Shown: positions 36,070 to 50,277 of the stretch, one piece after another
Layout: each line of letters opens with the position of its first letter
Position numbering within the stretch: the first letter of the stretch is position 1
NCBI GenBank assembly: GCA_024529925.1
Contig: JAFEUB010001791.1
Location: forward strand, 806,001 to 870,000
Direction: 5' to 3'
DNA length: 64,000 nucleotides
Source of the DNA: Ophthalmolycus amberensis
Taxonomy: Eukaryota; Chordata; Actinopteri; Perciformes; Zoarcidae
Program-made: the position numbers and the translations under genes
Notes under the pieces: model-generated
Database searches by the model: none
What the model was told of the DNA's origin: nothing
What the model saw: only the letters and a program-made list of their open reading frames with translations

Positions 36070-36760
36070 TGTGAGCAATAGTGCTCCGTCTCAGTACAGG
36101 AGGCTGTACGTTGCCTTAAAGAAAGAACCTGTGCTTTTCTCAGATCAACGACCTCACTGTCATGGGAATTCAGGGTTGATTGATCGCACGTCCACAGTTC
36201 ATCTCAGCACACCATCCTTCTCCTTCATCACTCCGTAGTCTTTATTGATCTTATTAAGATCCAGTAATGCACAGATCTATACTGCATAGTATTGAAAAGT
36301 ATTGCCTTGAATCATGTTATATCGCCAGTGGTGTATAGTAACGAAGTAGAAATACTTCGTTACTGTACTTAAGTAGTTTTTTTGGGTATCTGTACTTTAC
36401 TACTTATATTTCTGTTTACTTTTACTTTTACTTCACTACATTTTGCAAAGAAAACTGATACTTTTACTCCGATACATTTCCCCTGAAACCTTCGTTACTC
36501 GCTACAAAATCAAATCTATCTTTAGAAACAAAATGAATCATGAGACCAGCGTCGGGGACTGTGGTGGAACACAGACTGCAAGCAAGCAGGTTTGGTGAAT
36601 CAGTGGTCCTAGCTTGCAAGTTAAATCATTGGTTAATCACGTTAATGCACAATTGCAAACAAGTGCTCTCAAAGCCGCGGTGTTTTGATTCCCAGTGATG
36701 CCCAGGATGCTACATGCTATAAGCTAGCGGGCGACTACCTGAGTATAATTCCACTCTACA

Positions 36761-36871
36761 ATGACTGATTTCATGATGGAAGCAGAAATGGAAGCACCTG
36801 CTACTCCCGCAACAAACGACGGTGGTGACGAAGACCAACACCCGTGGATCGCTCGCGAGTTAGTGAGCTGA
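36761..36871 (+). pseudogene. hAT transposase N-terminal remnant (tentative)
   Basis: A 36-codon frame begins MTDFMMEAEMEAPATPATND and ends at TGA. It precedes the transposase remnant in the same strand and element and has the acidic start common in hAT transposases. No BED zinc finger follows, so assignment rests on position. Confidence 0.4.
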
Positions 36872-37018
36872 GGAAGTGTTGATAGTTGTGCAGCACTAGT
36901 TGGCTAACGTTAGCTATAGCTAGCCACCACACCATAGGATTGATGGGAGCCGAGAGAGCGCAGCATTAGCGTTAGCATTAGCGTTAGCATTAGGGAAATC
37001 CTTCGCAGCAGTGCGCAA

Positions 37019-37184
37019 GCTGTCTGTGACGCTGAACACACCTCTACCTGCCTCAGCGGCCTGTGAAAGGCTATTTAGCATCGCAGGACTAGTCTTCAGC
37101 CCAAGAAGAGCGAGACTGAATTCTCGCAATTTTGAAAACCAACTTTTTTTGAAGATGAACAGGACATGTTTCAGTTTCAAGTAA
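37019..37184 (+). pseudogene. hAT transposase C-terminal dimerisation domain remnant
   Basis: The frame reads LNTPLPASAACERLFSIAGL, then VFSPRRARLNSRNFENQLF, and stops at 37182-37184. The xxPxSAxxERLFSxAG...R..L...N.E.L pattern is the hATC dimerisation domain that ends hAT transposases. Only the last 50 or so residues remain. The RNase-H-like catalytic core expected before it is absent; in its place, upstream DNA has a short gcattagcgtta repeat. Confidence 0.9.
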
Positions 37185-39552
37185 TGACTGTGTTGCTGCT
37201 TTAGTATTGATCATGTTTTGATATTTGAGTCATGTTGTGGATGATCAGATGGAGTTATGATGGTAGCAGTCGCCCAATTGCAGATTCAGCTTGAGCAAAA
37301 CCTTTGCCTATTGTGTTCAAATCAGGCCCATAGGAGTTTACAAGGCAGGTGTCCTTTCTCTAAACACTGACCTGATGCATCAAGTGGATATTTTTTGCTG
37401 AACATAATATTATGCATTGGCCCTCTACATCCTCTAGTCGAATGAGCATACTTATAAACGCACTGTTACAACTCCTTCATAGTGTCATATTGCTTTTCGG
37501 AGAATTATGATGATAAGTTCATAGTAGATGCAAAAGTATACTTATGTACAATATATTATGTTGAACATTGTTGCTCCTGAATGGATCACAGCCAACCCAA
37601 TTATTGTCAACACAGCTCCATGTCCTTGGTCATGGTGGCCACAGCACTTAAAAGAATAAACTTCATAATTCTCAAAATTCTGACCCTTTGCTTTTTTATT
37701 AACAGCATTTACTTGTACTTTTACTTTCAATGAACAGGTTATGATGTTCATTTAATGTTCAGGTTGTGATGTACATTTAATATCAGAAAATTACTTTTGA
37801 TACTTAAGTACTTTTGTACTTAAGTACTTTTGTACTTAAGTACTTTTGTACTTAAGTACAATAAATATCAGATACTTTAAGACTTTTACTCAAGTAGTAT
37901 TCTAATAGGTGACTTTTTACTTTTACTGGAGTAGTTTTCCAGTAAGGTATCTTTACTTTTACTCAAGTATGGCTTTTGAGTACTTTATACACCACTGTAT
38001 ATCGCACGTATCTTAAAGCCACACGTCTTAAATTGCAACAGTTAAAAACAGAATATGTGAGCTGTGTGAAAAAGTCCCATTTCTTTTGCATTGTACAAAC
38101 TGATGATTCAAGAGTGTCTGTTTTCCCATTAAACAGCGAGACAAAACTTGAAAATATGCTGGTGTACAGATGATCAAAAATGTGTGGTTGTTTAATTTTG
38201 ATGGGTCGACATTCTCTCTCTCGCAAAGAGTTGATGATAAGATCACACTATTCCTTTAAGATTGCTATATTTGCATCAAATCAAAAATGCACAGTATTTG
38301 TTTTTCTTGCGTAGCACAAAGGGACACAACTCACATCGCGTTGTGCAACCCTGTGTACAGAATAAATGAACCAACCACGAGACATGTGGTATTGTTTGTG
38401 TCTGCGAGGCTGTGCCAAGGAGAGACGGAGGTTTAAAGAGAGACATGAGGATGAAACGGGGGCCATGTGCATTTGTTGGCGAGGACATCATGTCAGGATG
38501 TTGTCACTCTGTTGGAAGAGATGAATAATTTGCTGCTCTGTGAGAGAACAAACAGTACTTCCCTCGATATCGTCCTAATATGACGAGAGATTGGGGAGTC
38601 AAATAGCCCTCACCTCGTCTACAGAGCGTTGATGACTAGTTAATGAAACTGCTTTCATTTCCTTTCATCCAGTTTATTGTTTTTCCCATTGGATGAGGGA
38701 AGTCGAGGCAATTCTATTTCCATAATAAAAATCAATAGAAGTAGACTTCTCCTGTCCTTTATTTATCAGTGACAAATCACGGAAGACAAATGCATACAAT
38801 ATCTTCCACAACTGCCCCTCCTCCGTCATTACAGCAATGCTATGGTGGAAAAACCACAGTGAATAAATTGTTCTGTTTCAATACATCCTAATGCTTTATC
38901 TTTATCAGGCAATATTTCATAATGCAACCGATAATATCTTCCATAATTAATTAAACCCTTACGAGGCAACATCTCAACATGAATAATGACACCAATAATC
39001 ATCTCTCGTGAGCTTTATATTCATTCGATCTGTTACTCTATGAGCGTCGATGTTTGAACAATAAATATCTTGTGTTGAAATCAACTGTTTATTCAGTCAT
39101 TTCTAGAGCTGCAACAAGCAATTAATGAGTCAATTAATAAAGTAATTGACAACTATTTTGAAAATTGAAAAAAATAGTACCAGCATTTCTTTTTATCCCC
39201 TTTGCCTATTCTCTTCTAGTGAACGGAGACATCAGCCACTATCTACTCTATTCCATCCCCGCCTTTCGAAGTCTCAAACGCCAACTTGACAAGTGAGTGT
39301 TGAGCAGTCACAGCACTTGCTCACGGGACCGTGTGCAAGCAGAGCAGAGAGGCCCCCCTCGCGATGATGCTTCTGTGCTCACTCTGTCCGCTCGTATCGA
39401 GAACACGCGCCTAGTTTTTGAGACTAATGAACGAGACGACCCGCAACAGCTGCTTCGAAAACCAACGCAAGAGAGAGGCCAGGTGCGCTGTAGCGTAGGA
39501 AAACTATGACGAAACCATCGCGTGTCTTTGTGTGACCTGCCCTTGTATGCTA

Positions 39553-39727
39553 ACTATCGAGACTGGAGTTTCCGACTGAGTGACTGAGGTAAAAGGTCAT
39601 ACTAGGCCTTCTTCTTGCACCACTGGTATTATTCAATGACACTGGCTCAGTCACTCAGTCGGAAACTCTAGTTGTCTCGATAGTGTCATTGAATAATACC
39701 ACTGGTGCAAGCAGAAGGCCTAGTATG
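39553..39727. repeat. interleaved inverted repeats (A-B-A'-B')
   Basis: Segment A (39553-39588) is inverted at 39646-39684 with a small indel. Segment B (39598-39643) is inverted at 39682-39727 with two mismatches. The order A-B-A'-B' means the two hairpins overlap and cannot both form in the same strand without a pseudoknot. It is flanked on the right by MITE-like sequence. Confidence 0.93.
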
Positions 39728-40080
39728 TAAAAATACTATAATACCATGACTTCAAAAACACTGTCACAAGTAAAAGTCCTGCATTCTAAATCTTACTTCA
39801 GTAAAAGTATGCAAGTGTAGAAAATATACTTACGGTACTTACAATGCAGCCAAATGGGCTCTGGAGTTATTATTATTATTGAAGCAGTAGCATGCATCAA
39901 TGCTGCAACAGTGCTATTTTTCTTACTGTTGGGTGGTTTAATTTACTGTAAAAACTAAATGCAGTGTACTCATAAATAAAGGAAATAATGTATAAAGTAC
40001 AATATTTCCCTCTGAAATGTGGAGGAGCAGGGGAGCATCCAAACGGTACTTGAGTAAATGTACTTAGTTACTTCCCACCT
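39728..40080. mobile_element. CAGTGGTG-family hAT MITE fragment
   Basis: Motifs agtaaaagtcctgcattcta, ttacttcagtaaaagtatgc and the right-hand acttgagtaaatgtacttag, then ttacttcccacc, belong to the abundant teleost MITE that ends CAGTGGTGG. The left part is lost or replaced by the interleaved inverted repeat. Confidence 0.65.
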
Positions 40081-40737
40081 TAATACCACGCTGTACTAAA
40101 AACAGGTTAAGAACAAATCATGTGGTGCGAGTGCGACCAACTGAAAAAGTTGCGCAAATAAAATAAAAACACCCTGCGATGTACTGAGCCAACAGATATC
40201 ACCGACAGCCTGATATATTCTTCCAATCGCCGAACCCTAACCTGGAACTGCACACCTCAATGGAAACTTTATTAATTAAACCAGTGCTTCTTCTGCTTTG
40301 ACATATCAAAATGTTCCTGAAAGATAATCCTCGTCCGTGAAGAGCAGAGCGGAGCCATCACCCTAAACTCTGCTGTGGAGTTTGCAGAGGACGTGCTGGT
40401 CCACCTCTGATAAGCCTGAGGCGTAGACACCAGAGCTTGATTGACGTGACCCGTCAAGTTGCGGTTGCTCAGCTATGATTGGTCAATCAATGTTTAGAGA
40501 AGGATCATTTCAAGGAGGTGCTCTTGACAGAAGGACTACATACCTTTGTCTGAACATACAGTACATCAAACCAACCAGTGTTATGCCACAGATCCACCAC
40601 AGAGGCACAGTGACATTTATCATATATAGTTCATACAAGGACTACGAAGGTGGTGAATTAGTCATTTTCAACCTGACAGCTTTAATGTGTAAACACCTGC
40701 TCAGAAACAGACCAATCAGGGTCACTGCTGGAAAATA

Positions 40738-40890
40738 TATTTACTCAGGTACTGCATGTATTTAAGTGCAAATTTTACTTTACTTGAGTATTTTCTGCTG
40801 CTTTATACTCCATCAACATTCCACCTGACAGCTGTATCTACCAGTTAGGTTGCAGATGATTTTACATAATCATTAGAAAACACAACACTT
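40738..40890. mobile_element. CAGTGGTG-family hAT MITE fragment
   Basis: tttactttacttgagtattt, then ctgctttatactccatcaac and cctgacagctgtatctacca match the interior order of the same MITE family. No ends are visible. Confidence 0.5.
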
Positions 40891-42044
40891 TGTTAAAGAT
40901 GCTCACATGCTTTTATCTAAATAGCTGTTTGAGGCACAGAGCGGTTAAATTATCCAATATTTCATAAACAACAGCAAGGATTTGAGAAAAGTCTAAAAGA
41001 TTAATACAGATGTGTGAAGCAAAAATGTTTTTTTTTCATTTTTTCTATCCACATTATCATCTTACGATCCCACAAGATGTATTTTGTGACCCACTAGGTG
41101 TAGTAGCAGTTAAAACTAGCTCCACCTCAACTTACTACAACAATAAAATTCTGGTTATACACTGATGCATCGGTATTAATAATACATTCGATTCCATTCA
41201 CCTGTCAACGATTCTCGATGCATCTCCATGCTTCTAAATGTATCGCCTCCTCATCTTTCTAGACTACCATGGCGACATTTTTATCAATTAATACACGGTC
41301 AGATAAACCGTATCTCCATTTTTCTTCAGAAAGTCTAAAATCAGACTACAACAGTCTAAAAAACAAGCTGCATCTTTTCAATAGCAGTCTCCGTGTGAGC
41401 CTCCTCAGTGATTAACATTACAAAAACAAAACATAAATCCTTCTGAATTTCAACAGTGTTATAATCTACCAAAAGGTTTTCACATAGAAGCTCTAACAGG
41501 ACACTGAATGTTATTTATATGGTTATTTGTAAAATGTTAAAGTATACTGCAGTCTCTTGTAAACAGCAAATAGATCAACACACCGGTAGAGGCAACAGAT
41601 GTTTCTAACAGTGGACATTTTTGAGAATCAGAGTTGTGGGCTTCTGACATTAATGACGGCTTCATTCTGTTTATCTGACCGAGTGTAAAGAAGCCTCTGT
41701 CAGTGTTCTCAGTGCGTGAAAGTGAAAACGACCACAGTGTAACAGGTCTGTAGACCTGCTCATATAACTGCTACAGTGGAGCTCTTTTACAATGTAACAG
41801 CACTGCATTAGTGTGATTTCAGGTGTTTGTAGTTTCTAGTAAAACATCTGTAGAGAGCCTTTGACAGCAGGCAAAAATAAGGATTCAGTTTGTGACTGGA
41901 CACAAACATTGCAAACATTTTGAGGGCCAGTAATTTAAGATCAAACCAAATTTCATTTTTTATTAGAGGGTTAACTCTGAAAGGAAATACACAGTGTGCT
42001 GCAATTATACTGGATTGCCATTTAAACAGCGATACTCAACAACA

Positions 42045-42046
<2 letters not shown>

Positions 42047-42094
<48 letters not shown>
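42047..42094. repeat. (CA)24 microsatellite
   Basis: An uninterrupted AC/CA tract. Confidence 0.9.
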
Positions 42095-42096
<2 letters not shown>

Positions 42097-45000
42097 ATCT
42101 CATTCCTTCACTCAGCAAACCACTCTGCTCTGTGGTTTCCATAGTGATCCCAAAGCCAATAACAGCCCCAAACCTTTCCTCCCTCAAGTCAAGGAAGCCA
42201 GCGATGGAAATTGCCCCAATCAAATTTGCCCAACAGAGTATATGGGTTTTCATAGCTGCCGCCGTGTCACACCCAGAACCTGCACCCATTCTACCAGACC
42301 CCCAGCTTCTACTGTGTTCACCCCCCCCCCCCCCCCCCCATCCTACTCGGGAGGAGACGGCATTATAAATCAATTTACAAGCTGCGAGAGACATCCGGCA
42401 GAGGAGGGAAATAAACAATGGCAGACGAAGGATATTGGAAAACATTTTTTTTTTTGCGGCCACAGTGAGCGGGTGTGGGCAGGGACATCATCTCGTGTGC
42501 AGCTGGCACAGGAAACCTAATAGTGTTTTTGTGTGTGTGTGATGAATTGGGGACGAGGAGGAGGGATGAGGAGAGGCGAAGAGGATCTGCATGAGTCTGT
42601 TGCTTGTGGGGGAGTCCTGAATAATAAATAGTGGAAATGTTCGGTCATAGCAGGCAAAGTTGTTTGAGGTAACTCAATTGTCAAATGAGACGTGGCGGTG
42701 GTGGATGAGGAGACAAAAAAAATAAAATTCACCTCATTTGACGACTAGAAATTCAAAAGCTTAATGTGTTCATCGGTGACATCAGAGTGCAGGGTGTCCA
42801 GCACTCATCTGTCTCACAGGATGAGACCTGTTGACTTTAACAAAAGGGGGCTGGTTCAAAGATGTTAAGTTCAAATTTAACGTTGTAATAAATAATTTTT
42901 AGCCGTGCTAGCGATTTAGCTCCAGAGATGTTAGTGTCAGACAATCACTCACTTCTGCAAGGGCCCAAGACCCAAACCCGGCTCATGTCCACACCCGAAC
43001 CTGACCCGAGACTGAGGCTATATTTGAGCTGTTTCTTTTTAAAGACAAAGTCCAACTTAATGCTAAATGTTTGCTCTGGAAATGCTTCCTCTTTGGTAAA
43101 AAGAAAATAACCAACGTTAACTGACATTGCAGGTGAACAATATGGCAAGGCGGCTCATAAAACACAGTATCATTTCTGCAAACCGTTTCGGTGGCAGTTA
43201 ATTTAACATCTCAAAATAATGAAATAATCTGCCTTACCGGTCAGCTGATGAACGTGTCTGGTAAACTCAAGTCTTTCCCAGCTGAACTTGACAACATTAT
43301 GTAGTTATAATCCAGAACAGACATATCTATGACGCTCTTCGAGAGTAGTTAGTTGTAGACGTGTAGCTATTTGTATAAGCTTTTTATCTCTTCTCAAATC
43401 AAGGTTATAATGTTTCCACGATATAATGCCCTTCCCCGAATAATTTGCATATTTTAAAAAATCACTTTCTCAACTTTTTCTGCATTATTTCAAACATTTC
43501 TGACCGCTAGCTACCCAGGCTAACGTGAGGCATTAGCTAGCTAGCTAAACTGGCTACGTGCTGCTCTCTGCTCTCGTCCCGCTTCCCAGTGGGCATTGCG
43601 GATCTCTTTGCACCACGTGACACACATCGACGCAAATGATTCGCTGAGGGCTTTAAAAAAACGGCCCAGGTCAGGTCTCTGAGGAGAGGATGAAGAGTTT
43701 ATCAGAGCTGTTATTCTGAAACAATGTTGATAAGAGCAGTGAGAGTGAACCAAAAACTTCTAAATCGTGGGCTTTAAAATCAAAACAATGCACTAAAAGA
43801 CACGAAACCTATCCACCACGCTGGAGGGCACTGCAGATTTGGTTGATAATTCTCTTTTTGGTCATTAATAAGCAACCGCTTTTACATTATAGACTTTAAT
43901 TGAGCTATTGTTAATATGAAAAGGCCGATAAGGGCAGTATGTTTTTATTTTTTATTAGCAGGGACAAATAAGCATGCACAAGAATAGAAAGTGTTGCTTT
44001 CTCTAGATTCTGATTCTGAAAAGTGACATTGGCAGCAGTTATACCAATGTGTCCCTGCTGGTGTGGAACATCTCCTGCCTCCTGTCTCCACCCGCCTCCC
44101 ACGCACTTCCTCTCCAAACAGGCATCTCAAGACCGACTCCTCCCTTAGGCTAATGGTGGTGCAGTACTTTTACCCTGCTAATTAAAGACGGTAAGGAAGA
44201 GAAGAGATGTCTGATATCTCTGTTTGGGTTTGCTGTTAATGGTAAGAAGAGGGACAGGAGGCCTGAAAACTCTGTTGGATATGGGATTTTTAGTGGGAAG
44301 ACGTCAAGATTTGGGGTTAGTCTGAGGGAGAGAGTGTCACATTACTGTGGTGAATCAAGTAATTAGAAAGACAGAAAGGACAGAGACAGAGCAGCCAGAG
44401 ATAAGGTGACTCTATCCTGATGGAAAATGTTGGTGTCAGAGGAACGCCTCGAGGAGCACAGGGATGTCTTCGTCCTCTCAGTCACAATTTACTCTCTTAT
44501 TGATGGAGTGCAGATGAGATATCTGTAGAGTTGCTTCAGTTAGAACACTGAGATGCCGATCTGGCCACATTTCTTACACCTTAAAGCAAAGTACAACTAG
44601 AAACAATTATTCATGAGAATATTTATGAACCAACAAATACAGATGCAAAACAAAAACAAATAATCTGATATTTTGATATCACAAACACTATCTTTTAGAT
44701 AATTCAATGAATCTGTTTTAGTCTTTGGTCTTGGAATCCCAATTGCAGACCCGTTGAATAAGCTGATGAAGGTGACCGGTACCATTCGCAACATCATCTT
44801 TTATAAGTGAAATAAAATCACTTCATTTTTTCTCTTATTATTTTCTTTTTACCTATTTATTTTTGTTCATATTGTTTTATTTCATGTTACTATTAGTGTC
44901 TTTTTTTCTTGTTATGATTGTTTGTGTCTGTTTTCACAACTGATTGTTGTTTTTTAGTTTAGATATAAAAACATCTGCCTCAGACCCCAACAGAAATAAA

Positions 45001-48000
45001 GCAGCAATAAATGCATTTTTTTATGTTTATTTGACCATCAGTTTTCTTAATACACGTTTGATATTATTGTTTTAGGATAGTTATTTATGATAATTATTTC
45101 CTAGTTTAATTCATGATCATGTTATCTTGTATTTTCTGTTACAAAATTGTTTTGTTCAACTGGAAAATATTCAGCTCGAAGCCTATTTTTATCAGTGATT
45201 TTTATCAGTAAATCAGTGACGACATAAGCAGGGATGCTGTGGAACATTTCCTTTATTTAAAGTATTTCACATCCATCAATACAGTAAATAACCAGAGAGC
45301 GGCTGTCAGTGGTTGTAGCATCACAGTAAAAAAGTATCTACCTGCACAGGCCAGACACAACAAGAACAGCTACAGCACATAGAAACCAACATCCATTGTT
45401 TGTATAAGTCTGGAGAAAAATGTCAGTGTCAAGTAACGGACGGGCACTTTTCAGTTTCAATTTTTCAGAGAGAACCTGCCAAGACAGGAAGACTTTAGGG
45501 ACACTTCACAGTATATATATTGTTTAAAAGCTTAGGGAGCTAAATGTGACGGTCAATAAAATACAACATCCAACAGACAGCTCTCAGTCTCTCACACACA
45601 CACTGACACTTTACTCAATTCTCATTTGACATGTTATCAGTCAAGCCTCTCCGCCTCTTATTTAATTCAACAACTATTGAGCGCAGGGATACAAGGACTG
45701 ATTTCCAGAGGCAGGCTGGATAATGGGAACGTTAACTCTGATGTTCCTCTTTGGATCAAACAAAGGTCAACATTTAAAATAACCAACCTTGTTTTTAACC
45801 ACACGATCTAAGTGGGTGATTGTTTGTGTGTTGGCTCAACACTTTGGTCCAGATCTTGACAAAAAATTGCCAAAACATTTGAGATTCATGGTCCTTAGAG
45901 GGAGAATCCTGATTGCTTTGGTGGTCAGCTGACATTTTATCGAGGGCCACCAACAGGTCAAAATTTCCACTTGTTGAATGCTTCTGTTGCCATGTCAGAA
46001 CAAGAATAGTTTGTCACTGGGCTGCAGGTCTCTACAGAACATATCCCCCAATAAACCCATAAAGCTATTTCCCTGTTTCCATCTTTATGCTAAGCTAATG
46101 CTAATTGCCTCTTTGCTCTCGCTCAGTATTTAGCTCACGGATATGAGAGTAGTATCCATCTTCTCATCTAACTCCTGGAAAGAAAGCGCAAGAGTCCGTT
46201 GTAACTATTCTGGGAAAACAAACAAACAAATGCCTGTCGGCCTCAGCTACACTTTGAGATTGAGAGTAACATAACAAGCTAACATGCTAATGGTAGCAGG
46301 AGTCTGAACCTATGTAAAATAAAGCGACAACATGGTTTCCACTGGCAACACCTATTTATTTCCTCACTTGTGATTACCTCCTCATTTTTTTATCCATCGA
46401 GCCATTTTGAGACCATTCACTTGCTGACAAAGCTATTGACTAGTTAAACGGGGAGCATTTCATTTCACAAAAACAAAAAATATTTGGTGATTACGTCAAA
46501 AATAAACTGTTTATTTAGAATAAAATTGGCTTATCAGGATTTATCACCTCTTAACATTGTCCAATATATTTCTGAGAGATATGTGGTAAGACTCCCACTC
46601 AGCTCAAACTACCACAAGAGCAACAAATATTAAATAAATCTCCTGTTCATTATTAAAAAACTGCTTTTTTTAGTTATAATGTAGGTCTGTATATTTGTTG
46701 TAGTTGTTTTTATAGTACACTATCTTTTTCATATTTTCTTTGCAATTTTTCCAATCTATACTCCAGTCTTTGCAGTAGCCTACTTTGCCTGTATTTGTTT
46801 GTATATCCTCTTATTATGTTTACTGTGTGCACCAATACACAAAGGAAAATTCCTTGTCAGTGAAAACCTTCCTGACAATACACAGTCATGCAGATTCGGA
46901 TTTTTGCTGCTATGTTGTCAAATGTAAACTGTAAAGCCTAAATCGTTGCCTTTTTTCAGAAAAGGCAGAAACAGGAAGTGAAACATGACTCCGAGTCCAA
47001 AACAGACTTCTTGTCCAATAAATTGCTGATGTGGCAGAGAGAGAAACTTTTGTAAAAAGCTCAAAAGTGTTGTAGATGTTACCTTCTCTCAAGTCTCCAT
47101 ATGTTTATTGATAAGGTTGTTCTATTCAGACATGTGGCCCAACTTTTCACCATTTGCAGAATATGAATCTGTGATAAGGCCCGGCCAGATAACAGTTTAT
47201 TGTTTTAATTTCTCACTGCATTTCCATTATATTAAATGACAAGCCACATGATAAAACAGTCAAAACAATTAGTTATGAACAAAAAAGGTCTCAGTTGGGC
47301 AGCTTGCGGAACACATCAGCCATATTTCAGGTGCATCATTATAAACATTTGTGTCGGCACCAAATCAGAGCACAAGGCGACCCACCACTGCACAATAGGA
47401 ATCCACTGAAATTCATTACTGACACTACTGAAGTATGATAGTCATGCTAGAAGAAACCTTAGAAAGAGTTTGGTAACAACAGGGCTGAATACCATTTGGG
47501 AAGTATAGAAAATGCAATAACCCTACGAGCAGGCACTGTATGTTCACAACAGGGATTACAACAGATCACTGATTTTCACAACAAAGCCAACCAGCAGTGT
47601 CACTGTATATAATACATAGAGAGAGCATATAACATATATATAACAGTGCTACAAGTGAGCTACAAACACCAGGTAAGAGTAATGCTCCCAGAAATAAATT
47701 GAAGCTTTTGGTTGTGTGTAAGACACCTCAGTAATTTGCATCACTGTGATGTCTCTGACTTCTTTTCTGTCTTCAGTTGGTCGACTCGGCCGCAAGAGGA
47801 GAGAGCTGCAAGCTGTCAAAACACATGACATTGTTTTCCTTTTTGACATTTCCACCTCTTCCTCCAGGGCTTCATTAGAGATGTAAACAGACGTAATTAA
47901 AATACCTTTCGTGAGCATTTCTCACTCGCTGGTGCATAATTGGCATTTCGCTAACAATTGTAGAAACTCGTACATAAACATGTAGTTATGGACAGTACAA

Positions 48001-48115
48001 ATTCAACACACCTTTCAAAACCATTCAAACGCATTTTACAAAATACTACATGTTGTACATAGAGAATTAACAACGTTGGGCAAAATGTCATGCTGATCAA
48101 AACACCCACACACAC

Positions 48116-48281
<166 letters not shown>

Positions 48282-49646
48282 AAGGCTTTAGGGTTTCATG
48301 AAACTTTGAGCATGTCATGCAAACACAAGTATGTCAGTGGCATATTTGTGCCATGCAACTGGTAATCGTCATCGTGACTGTTCTTCTCATGTGAGACATT
48401 AAATACATTTACATGCACACACGTACTGTATTTGTCCACTGTCAATACTGTGACTAAGGCAGCAGCCTTTTTGCATAAATTGACGATTGTTAACTTCTGT
48501 TCACATGACAAACGCGTTGAACTTGATTACAGAGTAAAAAGCGTGACTTTTAAATCACCCTTTTGGAGCGACAGATTCGTCTGAAGCTGAAAGGCTGTGT
48601 GACTGACTAAATACTCCTCGGATAATCGTCTTGGTTGTTGAGAATCCGTGCACAATAACACGGCGGTATCGCAGACCGGTGTGAATGCAGAGTGAAGATG
48701 TGGCGAGAGCTCGTTGCCTAGTTGCACAAGATTTAATCAAGGTGCCCACACTGGATGAGCCGCGTGTGACGGGCTGCAGCTGGAACGTCCACACAGGTCG
48801 TTCAAAAAGTTCAAGAGATTTCATCAACCCAACAGAAATCAATTACATATAAAATATATGAAGGAATTTTCTCATGTCTCCCCGTGTTGGGTTTCATGCA
48901 GTTAAAAACAAAACTGGTGGCTATTAAAGACATTAAAATCTCCACACTGCATTATAGATTTCTGTCTGTATATTTATAATAATAAAAAAATATGTGCAGT
49001 TAGAATACTTCAACCTGTTTCCATTTGAAATCAACTTTTGTTCTCATTCAACGTTCATACTGCACTATAATTCGTATATAAGCAAAGTAATTGTGAGTGA
49101 CGACGTGGTCAAGACAAACAATATACTTGAAATATATTGATTTGCATTAGAAACAGGTTTAAACATCGTTACTGCACAGATTTTTTTAAAATTGTTCAAA
49201 GAAAAATCAACTTCGAAGGTACCCTGTGGAGTGCCTTACCGCTAGTAGCGGTGGGGAGTAGTGATTGTGAGAGTGGGTACTCATTTTATTTGCGTCGTGC
49301 ACAATGCCGTTGGTTTAATAGTATTCTGCTGATTGACAGACAAACTTCAATTAATCAAGTGAATTGACACGATGCATTGTAGTAAAAACCACTGAGTGTA
49401 AACATAATCTACTAGAAAACTCCACAGGGAACCTTTTACTTCTAAGTTACATTCATTTTACTAAACTACAGAATAATTCGATTTTTTTGCAGCACATGTA
49501 TCTACGGTTAATAAGAATGTAATTAGACTGACATAATCAGATGACGGCAATCATAGGACTTTGCATTATAATTCAAATTTTGATGTGCATGTAAATGTGA
49601 CTATTGTGGCTGCTCTGTTTGTCCCTCGCCCTCCCCAGTAGGAGGT

Positions 49647-49662
49647 GGGCCATGGCAACTGG
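49647..49662. promoter_or_regulatory. candidate RFX half-site, 3' of c2cd4c
   Basis: gggccatggcaactgg contains CCATGGCAAC, a good half of the RFX X-box. It is a motif match only. Confidence 0.3.
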
Positions 49663-50277
49663 GATCAAAGGGTCATTTGCACATCAGGATGTAGTGCCAC
49701 TTCAAAGCTCTGATTCACAAAAGCATCTTTGTGTGGAACACACGGTGTAGATAATGCAGAATCACATCCTGCGCTGCTGTGGATTCATGTCACATTACAA
49801 TAATAAAACCATGCCACACATGACAAACACAGTGCAGGCAGGGACGGCGATGAGGGCTGATGCACAGGTGTCGTCCAACCTTTGAACCAGACCTGGCTGA
49901 GGAAGTTGGCCGGGAGACATGTCCAGGAAAAGAAACCCTTTCATCTGTCATCATGAGTCTGTTGCTGTCGAGCCCGGCTTGGTTTAATGAGCATTCATTA
50001 TTGGGGGAAGGAACCAGGCCGGCTTCCACCACCACAAATCATCCGTCCACGAACATCAAGAGCTTCATTTTCTGAGCTTGGCGGTCTTTTCAGATATCAG
50101 AAGAAGAAAGCCCCTCTTTCCTTCTGACAATGTATTTCACTACCTTCTCCATTCCTTGTAATGGCCATGTTTTCATTGGAATAAAAAGAGCAGTTTGAAT
50201 AGAAACCAGTACAAACTTCTAATTTAAGTGTCAATCAGTGTCCTTTTTTGCTTCCTTTGACCTTTGGTCCTGTGACT

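Larger units (their letters stand above)
36318..38005 (+). mobile_element. 1.67-kb internally deleted hAT transposon with target duplication
   Basis: The element is 36326-37997. Its ends, CAGTGGTGTATA and TATACACCACTG, are exactly inverted. The 8-bp target duplication tatatcgc is present at 36318-36325 and 37998-38005. Subterminal DNA is built of TACTTTTAC and AAGTACTT motifs, including a 16-bp tandem repeat (about 37795-37860) of the unit ttttgtacttaagtac. The interior keeps both ends of a transposase gene, annotated separately, with the catalytic middle lost. It is a clear intermediate between an autonomous hAT and the short MITEs of the same family seen at 39728, 40740 and 55632. Confidence 0.93.
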
